Positions 1-9,346 of a DNA stretch of 64,000 bases are shown in pieces (position 1 is the stretch's first letter; each line of letters starts with the position of its first letter). The stretch is from a virus: positions 1 through 64,000 of IMG/VR virus record IMGVR_UViG_3300032240_002575; one strand, 5' to 3'. A program made the position numbers and the translations under genes. A model generated the notes under the pieces. The model did no database searches and had not been told where the DNA came from. It worked only from the letters and a program-made list of their open reading frames with translations.

Positions 1-2062
1 ACCAGATGAACCTGAAGTTCCTGAAGAGCCATCCGAACCGCTTGTTCCTGAGCTACCTGAAGTTCCGCTTGAACCAGATGAACCTGAAGTTCCGCTTGAA
101 CCAGATGAACCTGAAGTTCCCGATGAACCATCCGAACCGCTTGTTCCACTTGAACCAGATGAACCAGAAGTTCCGCTTGAACCAGATGAACCACTAGTTC
201 CAGAACTACCATCCGAACCGCTTGTTCCGCTTGAACCAGAAGTACCGCTAGTACCTGACGCCCCATCAACACCAGAAGTGCCAGAAGTACCATCTGAGCC
301 ACTTGTACCAGAAGAACCTGATGTTCCACTACTTCCACTCGTACCTGATGAACCACTTGAACCTGAGGTTCCACTACTTCCACTTGTACCTGATGAACCT
401 GAAGAGCCAGAAGTTCCTGAACTACCGTCCGAACCGCTTGTTCCTGATGAACCGTCTGAACCACTAGTTCCTGAACTACCATCCGAACCGCTTGTTCCTG
501 ATGAACCTGAAGAGCCAGATGTTCCTGAACTACCTGACGTACCACTACTACCATCACTACCACTTGTACCTGATGAACCACTTGAACCAGACGTTCCTGA
601 AGAACCGCTTGTCCCTGATGAACCTGAACTTCCCGATGTACCCGAACTACCACTTGTTCCGCTTGAACCTGAAGTGCCGTCACTTCCGCTAGTTCCTGAT
701 GAACCACTTGAACCTGATGTTCCCGAACTACCACTAGTTCCAGAAGAACCATTAACACCACTTATTCCACTTGTTCCTGAAGTACCTGACGAACCATCAG
801 AACCCGAAGTACCGTCTGTACCACTAGTTCCACTACTACCATCCGAACCACTTGTACCACTGCTACCATCTGACCCACTAGTTCCTGATGAACCTGAAGT
901 ACCATCCGTACCGCTAGTCCCGCTTGAGCCATCTGAACCTGAAGTTCCTGATGAACCGTCAGAACCACTTGTACCAGATGAACCTGAAGTTCCTGATGAA
1001 CCTGAAGTTCCTGATGAACCGTCCGAACCACTTGTTCCGGAGGTACCACTACTACCGCTTGTTCCTGATGAACCAGACGTTCCCGATGTTCCACTACTAC
1101 CGCTTGTTCCTGACGAGCCTGAAGTACCACTACTTCCACTAGTTCCATCTGAACCGCTTGTACCAGATGTACCATCACTTCCTGAAGTTCCACTAGTTCC
1201 ATCTGAACCGCTTGTTCCTGAAGTACCGTCACTACCTGAAGTACCGTCACTACCTGATGTTCCACTTGTTCCTGATGAACCTGAAGTTCCACTGCTACCG
1301 CTAGTTCCATCTGAACCACTTGTACCTGATGAACCAGAAGTACCACTACTACCGCTTGTTCCTGAAGAACCAGATGTTCCACTTGAACCACTTGTTCCTG
1401 AAGTTCCCGATGAACCAGAAGTACCACTGCTACCGCTAGTTCCATCTGAGCCACTTGTTCCTGAAGTTCCATCACTTCCAGATGTTCCACTAGTCCCATC
1501 AGACCCTGAAGTACCGTCTGAACCACTTGTTCCCGATGTTCCGCTCGAACCAGATGTTCCACTACTACCACTTGTTCCTGAACTTCCACTAGTTCCTGAT
1601 GAACCAGATGTTCCATCACTTCCCGATGTGCCACTTGTACCTGAACTACCCGATGTTCCTGATGAACCAGAAGTTCCACTACTTCCACTTGTACCTGAAG
1701 AACCTGAAGAACCTGAAGTACCATCACTTCCAGAAGTTCCACTTGTTCCAGATGCACCATCGACACCAGAAGTACCACTTGTACCATCAGTACCTGAAGT
1801 TCCAGATGTACCATCTGTACCACTTGTGCCTGAAGTGCCGTCAGAACCAGATGTTCCACTAGTTCCTGAACTACCATCAGACCCTGAAGTTCCACTGCTA
1901 CCGCTTGTTCCCGAAGAACCAGATGTTCCACTAGTACCTGATGTACCATCCGTACCACTTGAACCTGATGTTCCTGAAGAACCGCTAGTTCCGTCTGTAC
2001 CACTTGAACCTGATGTTCCTGAAGAACCGCTAGTTCCTGATGTTCCACTTGAACCTCGTGCT
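1..2062 (-). repeat. Second Gly-X-Y collagen-like repeat block
   Basis: The same Thr/Ser/Asp-rich Gly-X-Y pattern resumes after the second non-collagen island and runs off the left edge. A shorter block lies at about 2317-2530 between the two islands. Confidence 0.9.
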
Positions 2063-5000
2063 CCTACAAGACAAAGTGTAACTCCTGCCTGTGTTTTATA
2101 ACCAGGATTTTGAGAATATGTAATAACCGCGACTAAAGCTCCTGTTGAAGCGGTATAACCGCTAATTAAAATATCTTCTATAATATTATCAGGTGCATAT
2201 ACACTTAATGTTTGTCCTGGCGCCCATGACATATTTGGATACGAAGGTCCATTGTAGGGCTGTCCTACCGATTGAAAATAATAATCACCAGCTAAGAATG
2301 GTGTACAAATTAAAGGTGATGTTCCTGATGTTCCATCACTACCTGAAGTACCACTTGTTCCATCCGAACCACTTGTACCTGAACTTCCATCTGTACCACT
2401 TGTACCAGAAGTTCCGTCCGAACCCGATGTTCCACTAGTTCCTGAACTTCCATCTGTACCACTTGTACCAGAAGTTCCGTCCGAACCACTTGTTCCACTT
2501 GAACCATCTGTACCTGAAGTACCACTTGTCCCCGAACAAATACACTGATTTATTATTGTTGTATTTGTAGGGTCACTTGCTATTACTGAACCTTGAATTG
2601 CACAAAATACTGTAGCTACGTTAGTTATAGTTGTTGATGTCACATTGTAACAACAATCAATATATTCTACTATATTATAAGATTCTGGGATATTATAAGT
2701 AACACTGTATTGTACACATGTTGCACCGTCGGTACCTGATGTTCCACTAGTTCCATCAGAACCGCTTGTCCCGCTACTACCATCTGAACCACTTGTTCCA
2801 CTTGAACCATCTGTACCGCTTGTACCAGAAGTTCCATCCGAACCACTTGTTCCACTTGAACCACTAGTTCCTGAAGAACCATCTGAACCTGAAGTACCAC
2901 TTGTTCCTGAAGTTCCACTTGAACCGTCTGTTCCACTTGTTCCACTTGTTCCAGATGCTCCATCAATACCAGATGTACCCGAAGTACCATCTGTTCCTGA
3001 TGTACCGCTTGTTCCATCAGTACCTGAAGTTCCTGATGAACCGTCTGTACCGCTTGTTCCACTACTACCATCAGACCCACTTGTTCCGTCTGTACCTGAA
3101 GTACCACTTGTACCAGATGAACCATCCGTACCTGAAGTTCCACTTGTACCCGATGAACCATTAACACCACTTATACCACTTGTCCCACTTGTACCTGACG
3201 TACCATCTATACCTGAAGTACCACTTGAACCATCAGTTCCTGAAGTACCGCTTGTACCATCAGTTCCGCTAGTACCACTTGTACCATCGGTACCTGAAGT
3301 ACCGCTAGTTCCATCCGTACCACTTGTACCTGACGTACCATCTGTTCCGCTTGTACCATCCGTACCACTTGTTCCTGATGAACCGTCAGTACCGCTAGTA
3401 CCTGATGAACCATCTGTGCCGCTAGTTCCGTCAGTACCTGATGTACCACTAGTTCCTGATGCACCATCTACACCTGAAGTTCCGCTTGTACCATCAGTAC
3501 CTGAAGTTCCTGAAGAACCGTCTGTTCCGCTTGTACCATCAGTACCTGAAGTTCCTGAAGAACCGTCTGTTCCGCTAGTTCCTGAAGAACCGTCTGTTCC
3601 GCTAGTTCCTGAAGAACCGTCTGTTCCGCTAGTCCCTGAAGAACCATCTGTTCCGCTTGTTCCATCAGTTCCTGAAGTACCACTTGAACCGTCTGTTCCG
3701 CTAGTTCCTGAACTTCCATCAGTACCTGAAGTTCCGCTGGAACCGTCCGTACCACTTGTCCCAGAACTTCCGTCGGTTCCACTTGTACCACTTGTTCCTG
3801 AAGCTCCATCTATACCTGAAGTTCCGTCTGTACCTGAAGTACCACTTGAACCATCAGTTCCACTTGTTCCGCTTGTTCCGTCTGTACCTGAAGTACCACT
3901 TGTACCATCTGTCCCTGAAGTACCACTTGTACCATCTGTACCTGAAGTTCCTGAAGAACCATCTGTTCCGCTTGTACCGCTACTACCATCAGTTCCACTT
4001 GTACCTGAAGTTCCTGAAGAACCATCTGTTCCGCTTGTACCGCTACTACCATCAGTTCCACTTGTACCTGAAGTCCCTGAAGCACCATCTGTTCCGCTTG
4101 TACCGCTACTACCATCAGTTCCACTTGTACCTGAAGTCCCTGAAGCACCATCTAAACCTGAAGTTCCTGAAGAACCATCAGTTCCACTAGTACCACTAGT
4201 TCCGTCCGTCCCTGAAGTACCGCTTGAACCATCAGTTCCACTTGTTCCGTCAGTACCTGAAGTTCCTGAAGAACCATCAGTTCCACTTGTTCCACTTGTA
4301 CCATCCGTACCTGAAGTTCCTGAAGAACCATGCGTACCGCTTGTACCATCTGTTCCGCTAGTACCTGAAGAACCGTCTGTACCGCTTGTCCCATCAGTAC
4401 CACTTGTACCACTTGAACCGTCTATACCACTTACACCAGATGTACCTGAAGTTCCATTACTTCCATCAGTACCTGATGTTCCACTTGTTCCACTACTACC
4501 GTCAGTACCTGAAGTACCACTACTTCCATCCGTACCACTTGTTCCTGAACTTCCGTCTGTTCCACTTGTTCCTGAACTTCCGTCCGTCCCACTTGTTCCT
4601 GAACTTCCGTCTGTTCCGCTAGTTCCTGAAGAACCATCACTACCCGAAGTTCCACTAGTCCCTGAAGCTCCGTCAATTCCTGAAGTACCAGAACTACCGT
4701 CTGTTCCACTTGTGCCTGAAGTACCATCCGTACCGCTAGTACCACTTGAACCATCTGTTCCGCTTGTACCACTTGAACCATCAGTTCCACTAGTACCACT
4801 TGAACCATCAGTTCCACTAGTACCACTTGAACCATCTGTTCCACTTGTACCTGAAGTACCATCCGAACCACTAGTTCCTGATGTTCCACTTGAGCCGTCT
4901 GTTCCGCTAGTACCTGAACTACCGTCAGTACCGCTAGTTCCATCTGTTCCTGATGTACCACTTGAACCATCTGTACCTGAAGTACCGCTTGTTCCTGAAG

Positions 5001-7260
5001 CACCATCTATTCCTGAAGTACCGCTTGACCCGTCAGTACCACTTGTTCCACTACTTCCATCAGTTCCTGAAGTACCATTTGAACCATCAGTTCCCGAAGT
5101 ACCGCTTGTACCATCTGTTCCTGAACTTCCACTTGTACCATCACTACCAGAAGTACCACTTGTTCCTGATGCTCCATCTATACCTGAAGTTCCTGAAGTT
5201 CCGTCTGTACCTGAAGTACCACTTGAACCATCAGTTCCACTTGTTCCGTCAGTACCTGAAGTTCCTGAAGAACCATCAGTTCCACTTGTTCCACTTGTAC
5301 CATCAGTTCCACTTGTTCCATCCGTACCTGAAGTTCCTGAAGAACCATCCGTACCGCTAGTACCACTTGAACCATCAGTACCTGAAGTTCCTGAAGAACC
5401 ATCCGTACCCGAAGTTCCGCTTGAACCATTAGTTCCGCTTGTCCCATCAGTACCCGAAGTACCGCTTGAGCCGTCTATACCACTTACACCAGATGTACCT
5501 GATGTTCCGCTTGTTCCACTACTACCGTCAGTACCTGAAGTACCACTAGTTCCATCGGTTCCACTTGTTCCTGAACTTCCGTCTGTTCCACTTGTTCCTG
5601 AACTTCCGTCTGTTCCACTTGTTCCTGAAGAACCATCACTTCCGGAAGTTCCACTTGTTCCCGAAGCTCCATCGATTCCTGAAGTACCCGAACTACCATC
5701 TGTACCACTTGAACCATCTGTACCTGATGTACCGCTAGTTCCGTCCGTACCTGAAGTACCACTTGAACCATCAGTTCCGCTAGTTCCACTTGTACCATCG
5801 GTACCATCAACACCACTTATACCACTTGTACCCGAAGTTCCATCACTTCCTGAAGTACCACTTGTTCCGTCTGTTCCACTTGTTCCTGAACTTCCATCTG
5901 TTCCACTTGTTCCTGAACTTCCATCTGTTCCACTTGTTCCTGAACTTCCATCTGTTCCACTAGTACCACTTGAACCATCAGTCCCGCTTGTACCACTTGA
6001 ACCGTCAGTTCCACTAGTACCACTTGAACCATCTGTTCCACTAGTTCCATCAGTACCTGATGTTCCACTAGTACCACTACTACCATCTATACCACTAACG
6101 CCTGATGTACCTGAAGTACCATCAGTTCCACTTGTTCCACTTGAACCGTCTGTACCCGAAGTTCCGCTAGAACCGTCTGTTCCACTAGTTCCCGAAGTTC
6201 CGTCTACACCTGAAGTACCATCAGTTCCACTTGTTCCACTTGAACCGTCTGTACCATTAGTTCCTGAAGTACCATCAGTACCGCTAGTTCCTGAAGAACC
6301 GTCTGTACCGCTAGTTCCTGAAGAACCATCAATTCCACTTACCCCCGAAGTACCTGAAGTACCATCAGTTCCTGAAGTACCTGATGAACCAGATGTTCCC
6401 GTTCCACCAGTAAAATTAACTATTACATTCCCACCTCCATTATTGATAACAGAAGCCCCTGAAAATGTCATACCTGTAACGTTTGTTGCCGTTACACCTG
6501 ACGTGGCATCATAAACGGTTAGAGGACTTCCACCTCCACTTGTAAATCCTGTAATATTAACTGAAGAACCATCACTATTTTTTAATGTCAACGTACCTGT
6601 TCCACTATTATATGTTCCTCCAGTTACCGTACCTGTGAATCCAGTGATTGTAACTGTACCACCTGTATTATTATATAAATCTAATGTTGTTATTGCAGAA
6701 TAATATGTTCCACCTGTGATTTGAACGTCACTACCCCAAAATATTTGCCAACGGGAATCTAAACCACCTGTATATCCCTCAATAGTTGAGCCAGTCCAAG
6801 CATTTATAAACGCAGCACCTTCAGGTGTATCATCATAAACTTCATACCCTGTACCCAAATCATTAATTGAACCAACAAGTTCGGCAGCATTCCACAATGC
6901 TGTAAATGCGGTCATTGTATATTGATATACAGTATCTGTTTCTTGAACATAAACTTGCATACCTAATCTTCTACGACCAGAAGAAATTCCATCATTATTT
7001 AATTGTAAAATATTTGGAATGGAATATGGTACGTTGTATTGAAAACTAATTGGAATAGAGTTTCCTGAATATAAAACAGGTCCTCCATTAATTAGTACAT
7101 CGTTTGGTATTGTCCAATCCAAATCCGATAAGTAAAATACTTCCATGTACCCACCAATACTATTAACGGAGAATATAGTACCTGTGTCTGATTCTCTAAG
7201 TACTGAATTAGGTGCACTTACTAATATTGATGATGTCGGATTTTTATAGTGAAAGCTCAT
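1..7260 (-). CDS. Giant collagen-like tail fibre protein (C-terminus beyond window)
   Basis: The minus-strand frame starting at ATG 7260 stays open to position 1, giving at least 2,420 codons without the C-terminus; I checked the non-repeat parts and the frame at several points inside the repeats. Residues 1 to about 284 are non-collagenous, rich in Gly, Thr and Asn, and probably attach to the virion. From about residue 285 the protein is Gly-X-Y repeats, mostly GTS, GTD and GSS triplets with almost no Pro. Two non-collagen islands of about 65-85 residues, with several Cys, interrupt the repeat near 2530-2737 and 2062-2317. Phage collagen-like proteins of this kind form trimeric fibres or spikes. 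It lies downstream of the Thr/Pro-stalk and SprB-repeat proteins, in a fibre cluster. The variant TATTTAAT lies upstream instead of the usual TATTTAT motif. Function as a receptor-binding or side fibre is inferred from composition and location. Confidence 0.85.
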   Translation of the reverse strand, partial: MSFHYKNPTSSILVSAPNSVLRESDTGTIFSVNSIGGYMEVFYLSDLDWTIPNDVLINGGPVLYSGNSIPISFQYNVPYSIPNILQLNNDGISSGRRRLGMQVYVQETDTVYQYTMTAFTALWNAAELVGSINDLGTGYEVYDDTPEGAAFINAWTGSTIEGYTGGLDSRWQIFWGSDVQITGGTYYSAITTLDLYNNTGGTVTITGFTGTVTGGTYNSGTGTLTLKNSDGSSVNITGFTSGGGSPLTVYDATSGVTATNVTGMTFSGASVINNGGGNVIVNFTGGTGTSGSSGTSGTDGTSGTSGVSGIDGSSGTSGTDGSSGTSGTDGTSGTNGTDGSSGTSGTDGTSGVDGTSGTSGTDGSSGTSGTDGSSGTSGTDGTSGTSGVSGIDGSSGTSGTSGTDGTSGTDGSSGTSGTDGSSGTSGTDGSSGTSGTDGSSGTSGTDGSSGTSGTDGSSGTSGTDGTSGTSGSDGTSGTSGISGVDGTDGTSGTSGTDGSSGTSGTDGTSGTSGTDGSSGTDGSSGTSGIDGASGTSGTSGSDGSSGTSGTDGSSGTSGTDGSSGTSGTDGTSGTSGTDGSSGTSGTSGTSGVSGIDGSSGTSGTDGTSGTNGSSGTSGTDGSSGTSGTDGSSGTSGTDGSSGTSGTDGTSGTDGTSGTSGTDGSSGTSGTDGTSGTDGSSGTSGTDGTSGTSGIDGASGTSGTSGSDGTSGSSGTDGTSGTSGTDGSNGTSGTDGSSGTSGTDGSSGTSGIDGASGTSGTSGTDGSSGTSGTDGTSGTDGSSGTSGTDGSSGTSGTSGSDGTSGTSGTDGSSGTSGTDGSSGTSGTDGSSGTSGTDGSSGTSGTDGTSGTSGTDGSSGTSGIDGASGTSGTSGSDGSSGTSGTDGSSGTSGTDGSSGTSGTDGSSGTSGTDGSSGTSGTDGSSGTSGTSGTDGSNGTSGTSGVSGIDGSSGTSGTDGTSGTDGSSGTSGTDGTSGTHGSSGTSGTDGTSGTSGTDGSSGTSGTDGTSGTDGSSGTSGTDGTSGTSGTDGSSGTSGLDGASGTSGTSGTDGSSGTSGTDGASGTSGTSGTDGSSGTSGTDGSSGTSGTSGTDGSSGTSGTDGSSGTSGTDGTSGTSGTDGTSGTSGTDGTSGTSGTDGSSGTSGTDGTSGIDGASGTSGTSGTDGSSGTSGTDGSSGTSGTDGSSGTSGTDGSSGTSGTDGTSGTDGSSGTSGTDGSSGTSGTDGSSGTSGTDGSSGTSGTDGTSGTDGSSGTSGTDGTSGTSGVDGASGTSGTSGTDGTSGTDGSSGTSGTDGSSGTSGTDGTSGTDGTSGTSGTDGTSGTSGTDGTSGTSGTDGTSGTSGTDGSSGTSGIDGTSGTSGTSGISGVNGSSGTSGTSGTDGSSGTSGTSGTDGTSGSDGSSGTSGTDGSSGTSGTDGTSGTSGTDGTSGTSGIDGASGTSGTSGTDGSSGTSGTSGTSGSDGSSGTSGSSGTSGSDGTSGTSGTDGSSGTSGSDGSSGTSGSDGTSGTSGTDGATCVQYSVTYNIPESYNIVEYIDCCYNVTSTTITNVATVFCAIQGSVIASDPTNTTIINQCICSGTSGTSGTDGSSGTSGSDGTSGTSGTDGSSGTSGTSGSDGTSGTSGTDGSSGTSGSDGTSGTSGSDGTSGTSPLICTPFLAGDYYFQSVGQPYNGPSYPNMSWAPGQTLSVYAPDNIIEDILISGYTASTGALVAVITYSQNPGYKTQAGVTLCLVGARGSSGTSGTSGSSGTSGSSGTDGTSGSSGTSGSSGTDGTSGTSGTSGSSGTSGSSGTSGSDGSSGTSGTSGSDGTSGTSGTDGTSGTSGTDGTSGTSGVDGASGTSGTSGSDGTSGSSGSSGTSGSSGTSGSSGTSGSSGTSGTSGSDGTSGSSGTSGSSGTSGSSGTSGSSGTSGTSGSDGTSGSDGTSGTSGSDGTSGTSGSDGTSGSSGTSGSSGTSGTSGSSGTSGSSGTSGSSGTSGSSGTSGSDGTSGSSGTSGSSGTSGTSGSDGTSGSDGTSGTSGSDGTSGTSGSDGTSGTSGSDGTSGSSGTSGSSGTSGSSGTSGTSGSSGTSGSSGTSGTSGSDGSSGTSGSSGTSGSSGTSGSDGSSGTSGSDGSSGTSGTDGTSGSSGTSGSDGSSGTSGSDGSSGTSGTDGTSGSDGSSGTSGTSGISGVNGSSGTSGSSGTSGSSGSSGTSGSDGTSGSSGTSGSSGTSGSSGSSGTSGSSGTSGSSGSSGTSGSDGSSGTSGSSGTSGSSGSSGTSGSDGSSGTSGSDGSSGTSGSDGSSGTSGSSGSSGTSGSSGTSGSSGSSGTSGSSGTSGSSGTSGSDGTSGTSGVDGASGTSGTSGSSGTSGSDGSSGTSGSSGSSGTSGSSGSSGTSGSDGSSGTSGSSGSSGTSGSSGSSGTSGSSGTSGSDGSSGTSGSSG
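2737..6407 (-). repeat. Main Gly-X-Y collagen-like repeat block
   Basis: About 1,220 codons with Gly at every third position; X and Y are mostly Thr, Ser and Asp, with nonapeptide units such as GTSGTDGSS. Synonymous codon changes keep the 27-bp units from being identical in DNA. Such arrays are prone to length change and to assembly collapse, so the true length may differ. Confidence 0.9.
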
Positions 7261-7283
7261 GTTGTTTTTATTATTAAATATTT

Positions 7284-8906
7284 TTAGATTAATGTTCCGC
7301 CTTGCCAATATAAGTTATTTCCACTATTTGTTATGTTTACTCCAGCACCAGGTTTAGTTGTATATACTCTATAAGTTCCTGCAGGTATGTTTGTTGAACC
7401 AGAATAGTTAAACAATAATGATGAATAAACTGTATTCATCGTAAAGTTTGTTCCTGGAGGGTTTGCAGTACCTTCTTTAATTGTTTGATATGTTTGTCCA
7501 TTAGTTGCTCCTGTTGAAACTATCCAAGTGTACCAAGCAACTTCTCCAGAAGGTACAGTTGTATTTGGAACTTGAATTGTTTGGAATGTATATGCAACAA
7601 TTGAATTACCATAAGCATCCAAACCACCTGTAGTTGTTGAAATAGGTGCTGTAAATATTGGTGGTTCAGAACTTCCCCAACCATTATAGGCAACATAAGC
7701 ATTCATTTGAGCATCAAACGTCGCTTGAACATTTGATGGTGAGTTGATATTCAACCCTCTAAACGTACTTCCTTGACCCAACATGTACGTATTCAATGCA
7801 TTTCTAATAGTCACATCATTTCTATCTATGAATAGATAAGCAAATAATCCTAAAGGAGTCGATGACGGTGTTGGTGTGTGTGTTGGTGTATTTGTTGGTG
7901 TGTTAGTTGGAGTTTGGGTATTTGTTGGTGTGTTAGTTGGAGTTTGGGTATTTGTTGGTGTGTTAGTTGGAGTTTGAGTTGGTGTGTTTGTAGGTGTTTG
8001 TGTTGTAGTTGATGTTGGTGTGTTAGTTGGAGTTTGGGTATTTGTTGGTGTGTTAGTTGGAGTTTGAGTTGGTGTGTTCGTAGGAGTTTGAGTTGGTGTT
8101 GATGTTACTGTTGATGTTGGAGTAGTTGTATTTGTTGGTGTATTAGTTGGAGTTTGAGTTGGCGTGTTTGTAGGAGTTTGAGTTGGTGTTGATGTTACTG
8201 TTGATGTTGGAGTATTAGTAGGAGTTTGAGTGTTAGTTGGTGTTAGTGTAGGTGTTGGCGTATTTGTAGGAGTCTCCGTTTGACTTGGGGTTACCGTAGT
8301 AGTTGGAGTTTGAGTATTAGTTGGTGTGTTTGTTACACTTGGAGTTGGCGTATTAGTAGGAGTCTCCGTCGGTGTTTGAGTTGGCGTGTTTGTAGGAGTT
8401 TCAGTTGGTGTTGACGTTACTGTTGATGTTGGAGTGTTAGTTGGAGTTTGTGTATTTGTTGGAGTATTAGTCGGAGTTTCTGTAACTGTCGGAGTAACTG
8501 TTGAAGTTGGTGTTATCGTATTAGTTGGGCTTGGAGTTAGACCAGGTGTTTGAGTGTTAGTCGGTGTAATTGTAATTGTTGGAGTTATTGTAGGAGTAGT
8601 TGTTGGTGTCGAAGTAACGGTTGGGGTTGGTGTCGATGTTTGATTTGTTGGCGTAATACTTGGTGTTGGTGTTGGAGTTGGTGAGCCGCATTGAAGCGTA
8701 ACAACAACACCGTTCAACATTTGTGTTCTTGTTTGAGCTGATAAATAAATTACACTATCAACATAAACATTGAAAGGACCCAAAGCGTTTGAGTTTTGTG
8801 CTAACCTAACAATGTATGAAGTACAACCTGTTACTGTAACTTGTTGTTCAATTTGATTATTACATCCCGGTGCATTATTGGTAACTGTTATTGAATAAGT
8901 TGACAT
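7284..8906 (-). CDS. Virion protein with long Thr/Pro-rich stalk
   Basis: 540 residues from ATG 8906. An in-frame ATG 11 codons upstream would place the TATTTAT promoter-like motif inside the gene, so the later start is preferred. Residues 1 to about 73 form a small Cys-containing head. About 280 residues of low-complexity Thr-Pro-Asn-Gln-Ser repeats (units such as [11 protein letters not shown]) follow. The last 190 residues are a globular domain rich in Asn, Thr and Tyr. The layout of head, extended stalk and tip suits a tail fibre or adhesin. The Thr-rich stalk could be glycosylated, but nothing in the sequence proves it. It sits between the small 9007-9336 gene and the collagen-like fibre. 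I do not recognise the globular end domain. Confidence 0.75.
   Translation of the reverse strand: MSTYSITVTNNAPGCNNQIEQQVTVTGCTSYIVRLAQNSNALGPFNVYVDSVIYLSAQTRTQMLNGVVVTLQCGSPTPTPTPSITPTNQTSTPTPTVTSTPTTTPTITPTITITPTNTQTPGLTPSPTNTITPTSTVTPTVTETPTNTPTNTQTPTNTPTSTVTSTPTETPTNTPTQTPTETPTNTPTPSVTNTPTNTQTPTTTVTPSQTETPTNTPTPTLTPTNTQTPTNTPTSTVTSTPTQTPTNTPTQTPTNTPTNTTTPTSTVTSTPTQTPTNTPTQTPTNTPTNTQTPTNTPTSTTTQTPTNTPTQTPTNTPTNTQTPTNTPTNTQTPTNTPTNTPTHTPTPSSTPLGLFAYLFIDRNDVTIRNALNTYMLGQGSTFRGLNINSPSNVQATFDAQMNAYVAYNGWGSSEPPIFTAPISTTTGGLDAYGNSIVAYTFQTIQVPNTTVPSGEVAWYTWIVSTGATNGQTYQTIKEGTANPPGTNFTMNTVYSSLLFNYSGSTNIPAGTYRVYTTKPGAGVNITNSGNNLYWQGGTLI
7853..8685 (-). repeat. Thr/Pro-rich tandem repeat (stalk)
   Basis: Tandem degenerate repeats encode TPTNTPT, TQTPT and TSTVTSTPT units. 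Some copies are nearly identical at the DNA level, for example several consecutive 36-bp units around 7900-8060, which suggests recent expansion. Confidence 0.85.
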
Positions 8907-8923
8907 CCGATGTTTTTTATTTA

Positions 8924-8930
8924 ATAAATA
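8924..8930 (-). promoter_or_regulatory. Candidate late promoter motif TATTTAT
   Basis: Coding-strand TATTTAT ends 17 nt before ATG 8906 of the stalk protein. It matches the motif found before many virion genes in this window. Confidence 0.5.
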
Positions 8931-9006
8931 CCACGACAATTATATTTCAATAAAAAATAAAACCGAATATTATAAAAAATAAAATGTTGTCTAATTATGA
9001 TGTTAG

Positions 9007-9336
9007 TTAGGGTACAATAGAAAATGTACAACTTGATTTTTGTATTGTTATATCCACAACACAAGAAGCTAATTGAATTGTAATTTCGAACGCACATCCG
9101 AAAGTACAATCCAAAATTTTGAACACTTGACATCCATTATCATCAACCAAGGTAAGCATGATTTCGGGTGCGGTTTCAAATATAGATGGTATGGTTGAAT
9201 TATAAGTTTGGACAGGAGGTACAGGTCCTGGATTTATGGTTCCAAGCAAAAATTGATTGTTCCCATAAACGTCAGATATGTAGGCATTTATTGGATAAGT
9301 TCCACCCGAAATATTTGTTATTCTTACTTGAACCAT
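9007..9336 (-). CDS. Small Cys-containing virion-cluster protein, unknown
   Basis: 109 residues, not recognised. The N-terminal half resembles a short beta-sandwich, with alternating hydrophobic residues and VQVRITNISGG near the start. The C-terminal half has six Cys in repeated C-x-F/V-x-I-like strands. It lies between the SprB-repeat gene, whose stop is 10 nt upstream, and the stalk gene in the fibre cluster. It may be a short fibre-attachment or tip protein; this rests on location only. Confidence 0.6.
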   Translation of the reverse strand: MVQVRITNISGGTYPINAYISDVYGNNQFLLGTINPGPVPPVQTYNSTIPSIFETAPEIMLTLVDDNGCQVFKILDCTFGCAFEITIQLASCVVDITIQKSSCTFSIVP

Positions 9337-9346
9337 TTCTTATATT

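Noticed and set aside
762-2048. Minus-strand open frames rich in Val, Gln and Glu within the collagen region, several of 70-430 codons
   Set aside because: Out-of-frame readings of the same repeat; only the Gly-X-Y frame links the head, repeats and islands.
278-2101. Plus-strand open frame of 607 codons rich in Pro, Glu, Val and Leu
   Set aside because: It is the antisense reading of the Gly-X-Y repeat; its codons are fixed by the collagen triplets and it has no recognisable domain.
1-6410. Regular tandem repeats that might suggest a CRISPR array
   Set aside because: Period is 9 bases with continuous coding and no unique spacers; it is protein-repeat DNA.
3416-6514. Plus-strand open frame of 1032 codons rich in PSVPLVPE units
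   Set aside because: Antisense shadow of the main collagen block. The real frame continues through both non-collagen islands, and this one has no leader or fold.
8907-8939. Earlier start for the Thr/Pro-stalk protein at ATG 8939
   Set aside because: It would put the TATTTAT motif inside the gene, and the extra 11 residues ([11 protein letters not shown]) look unlike the rest.
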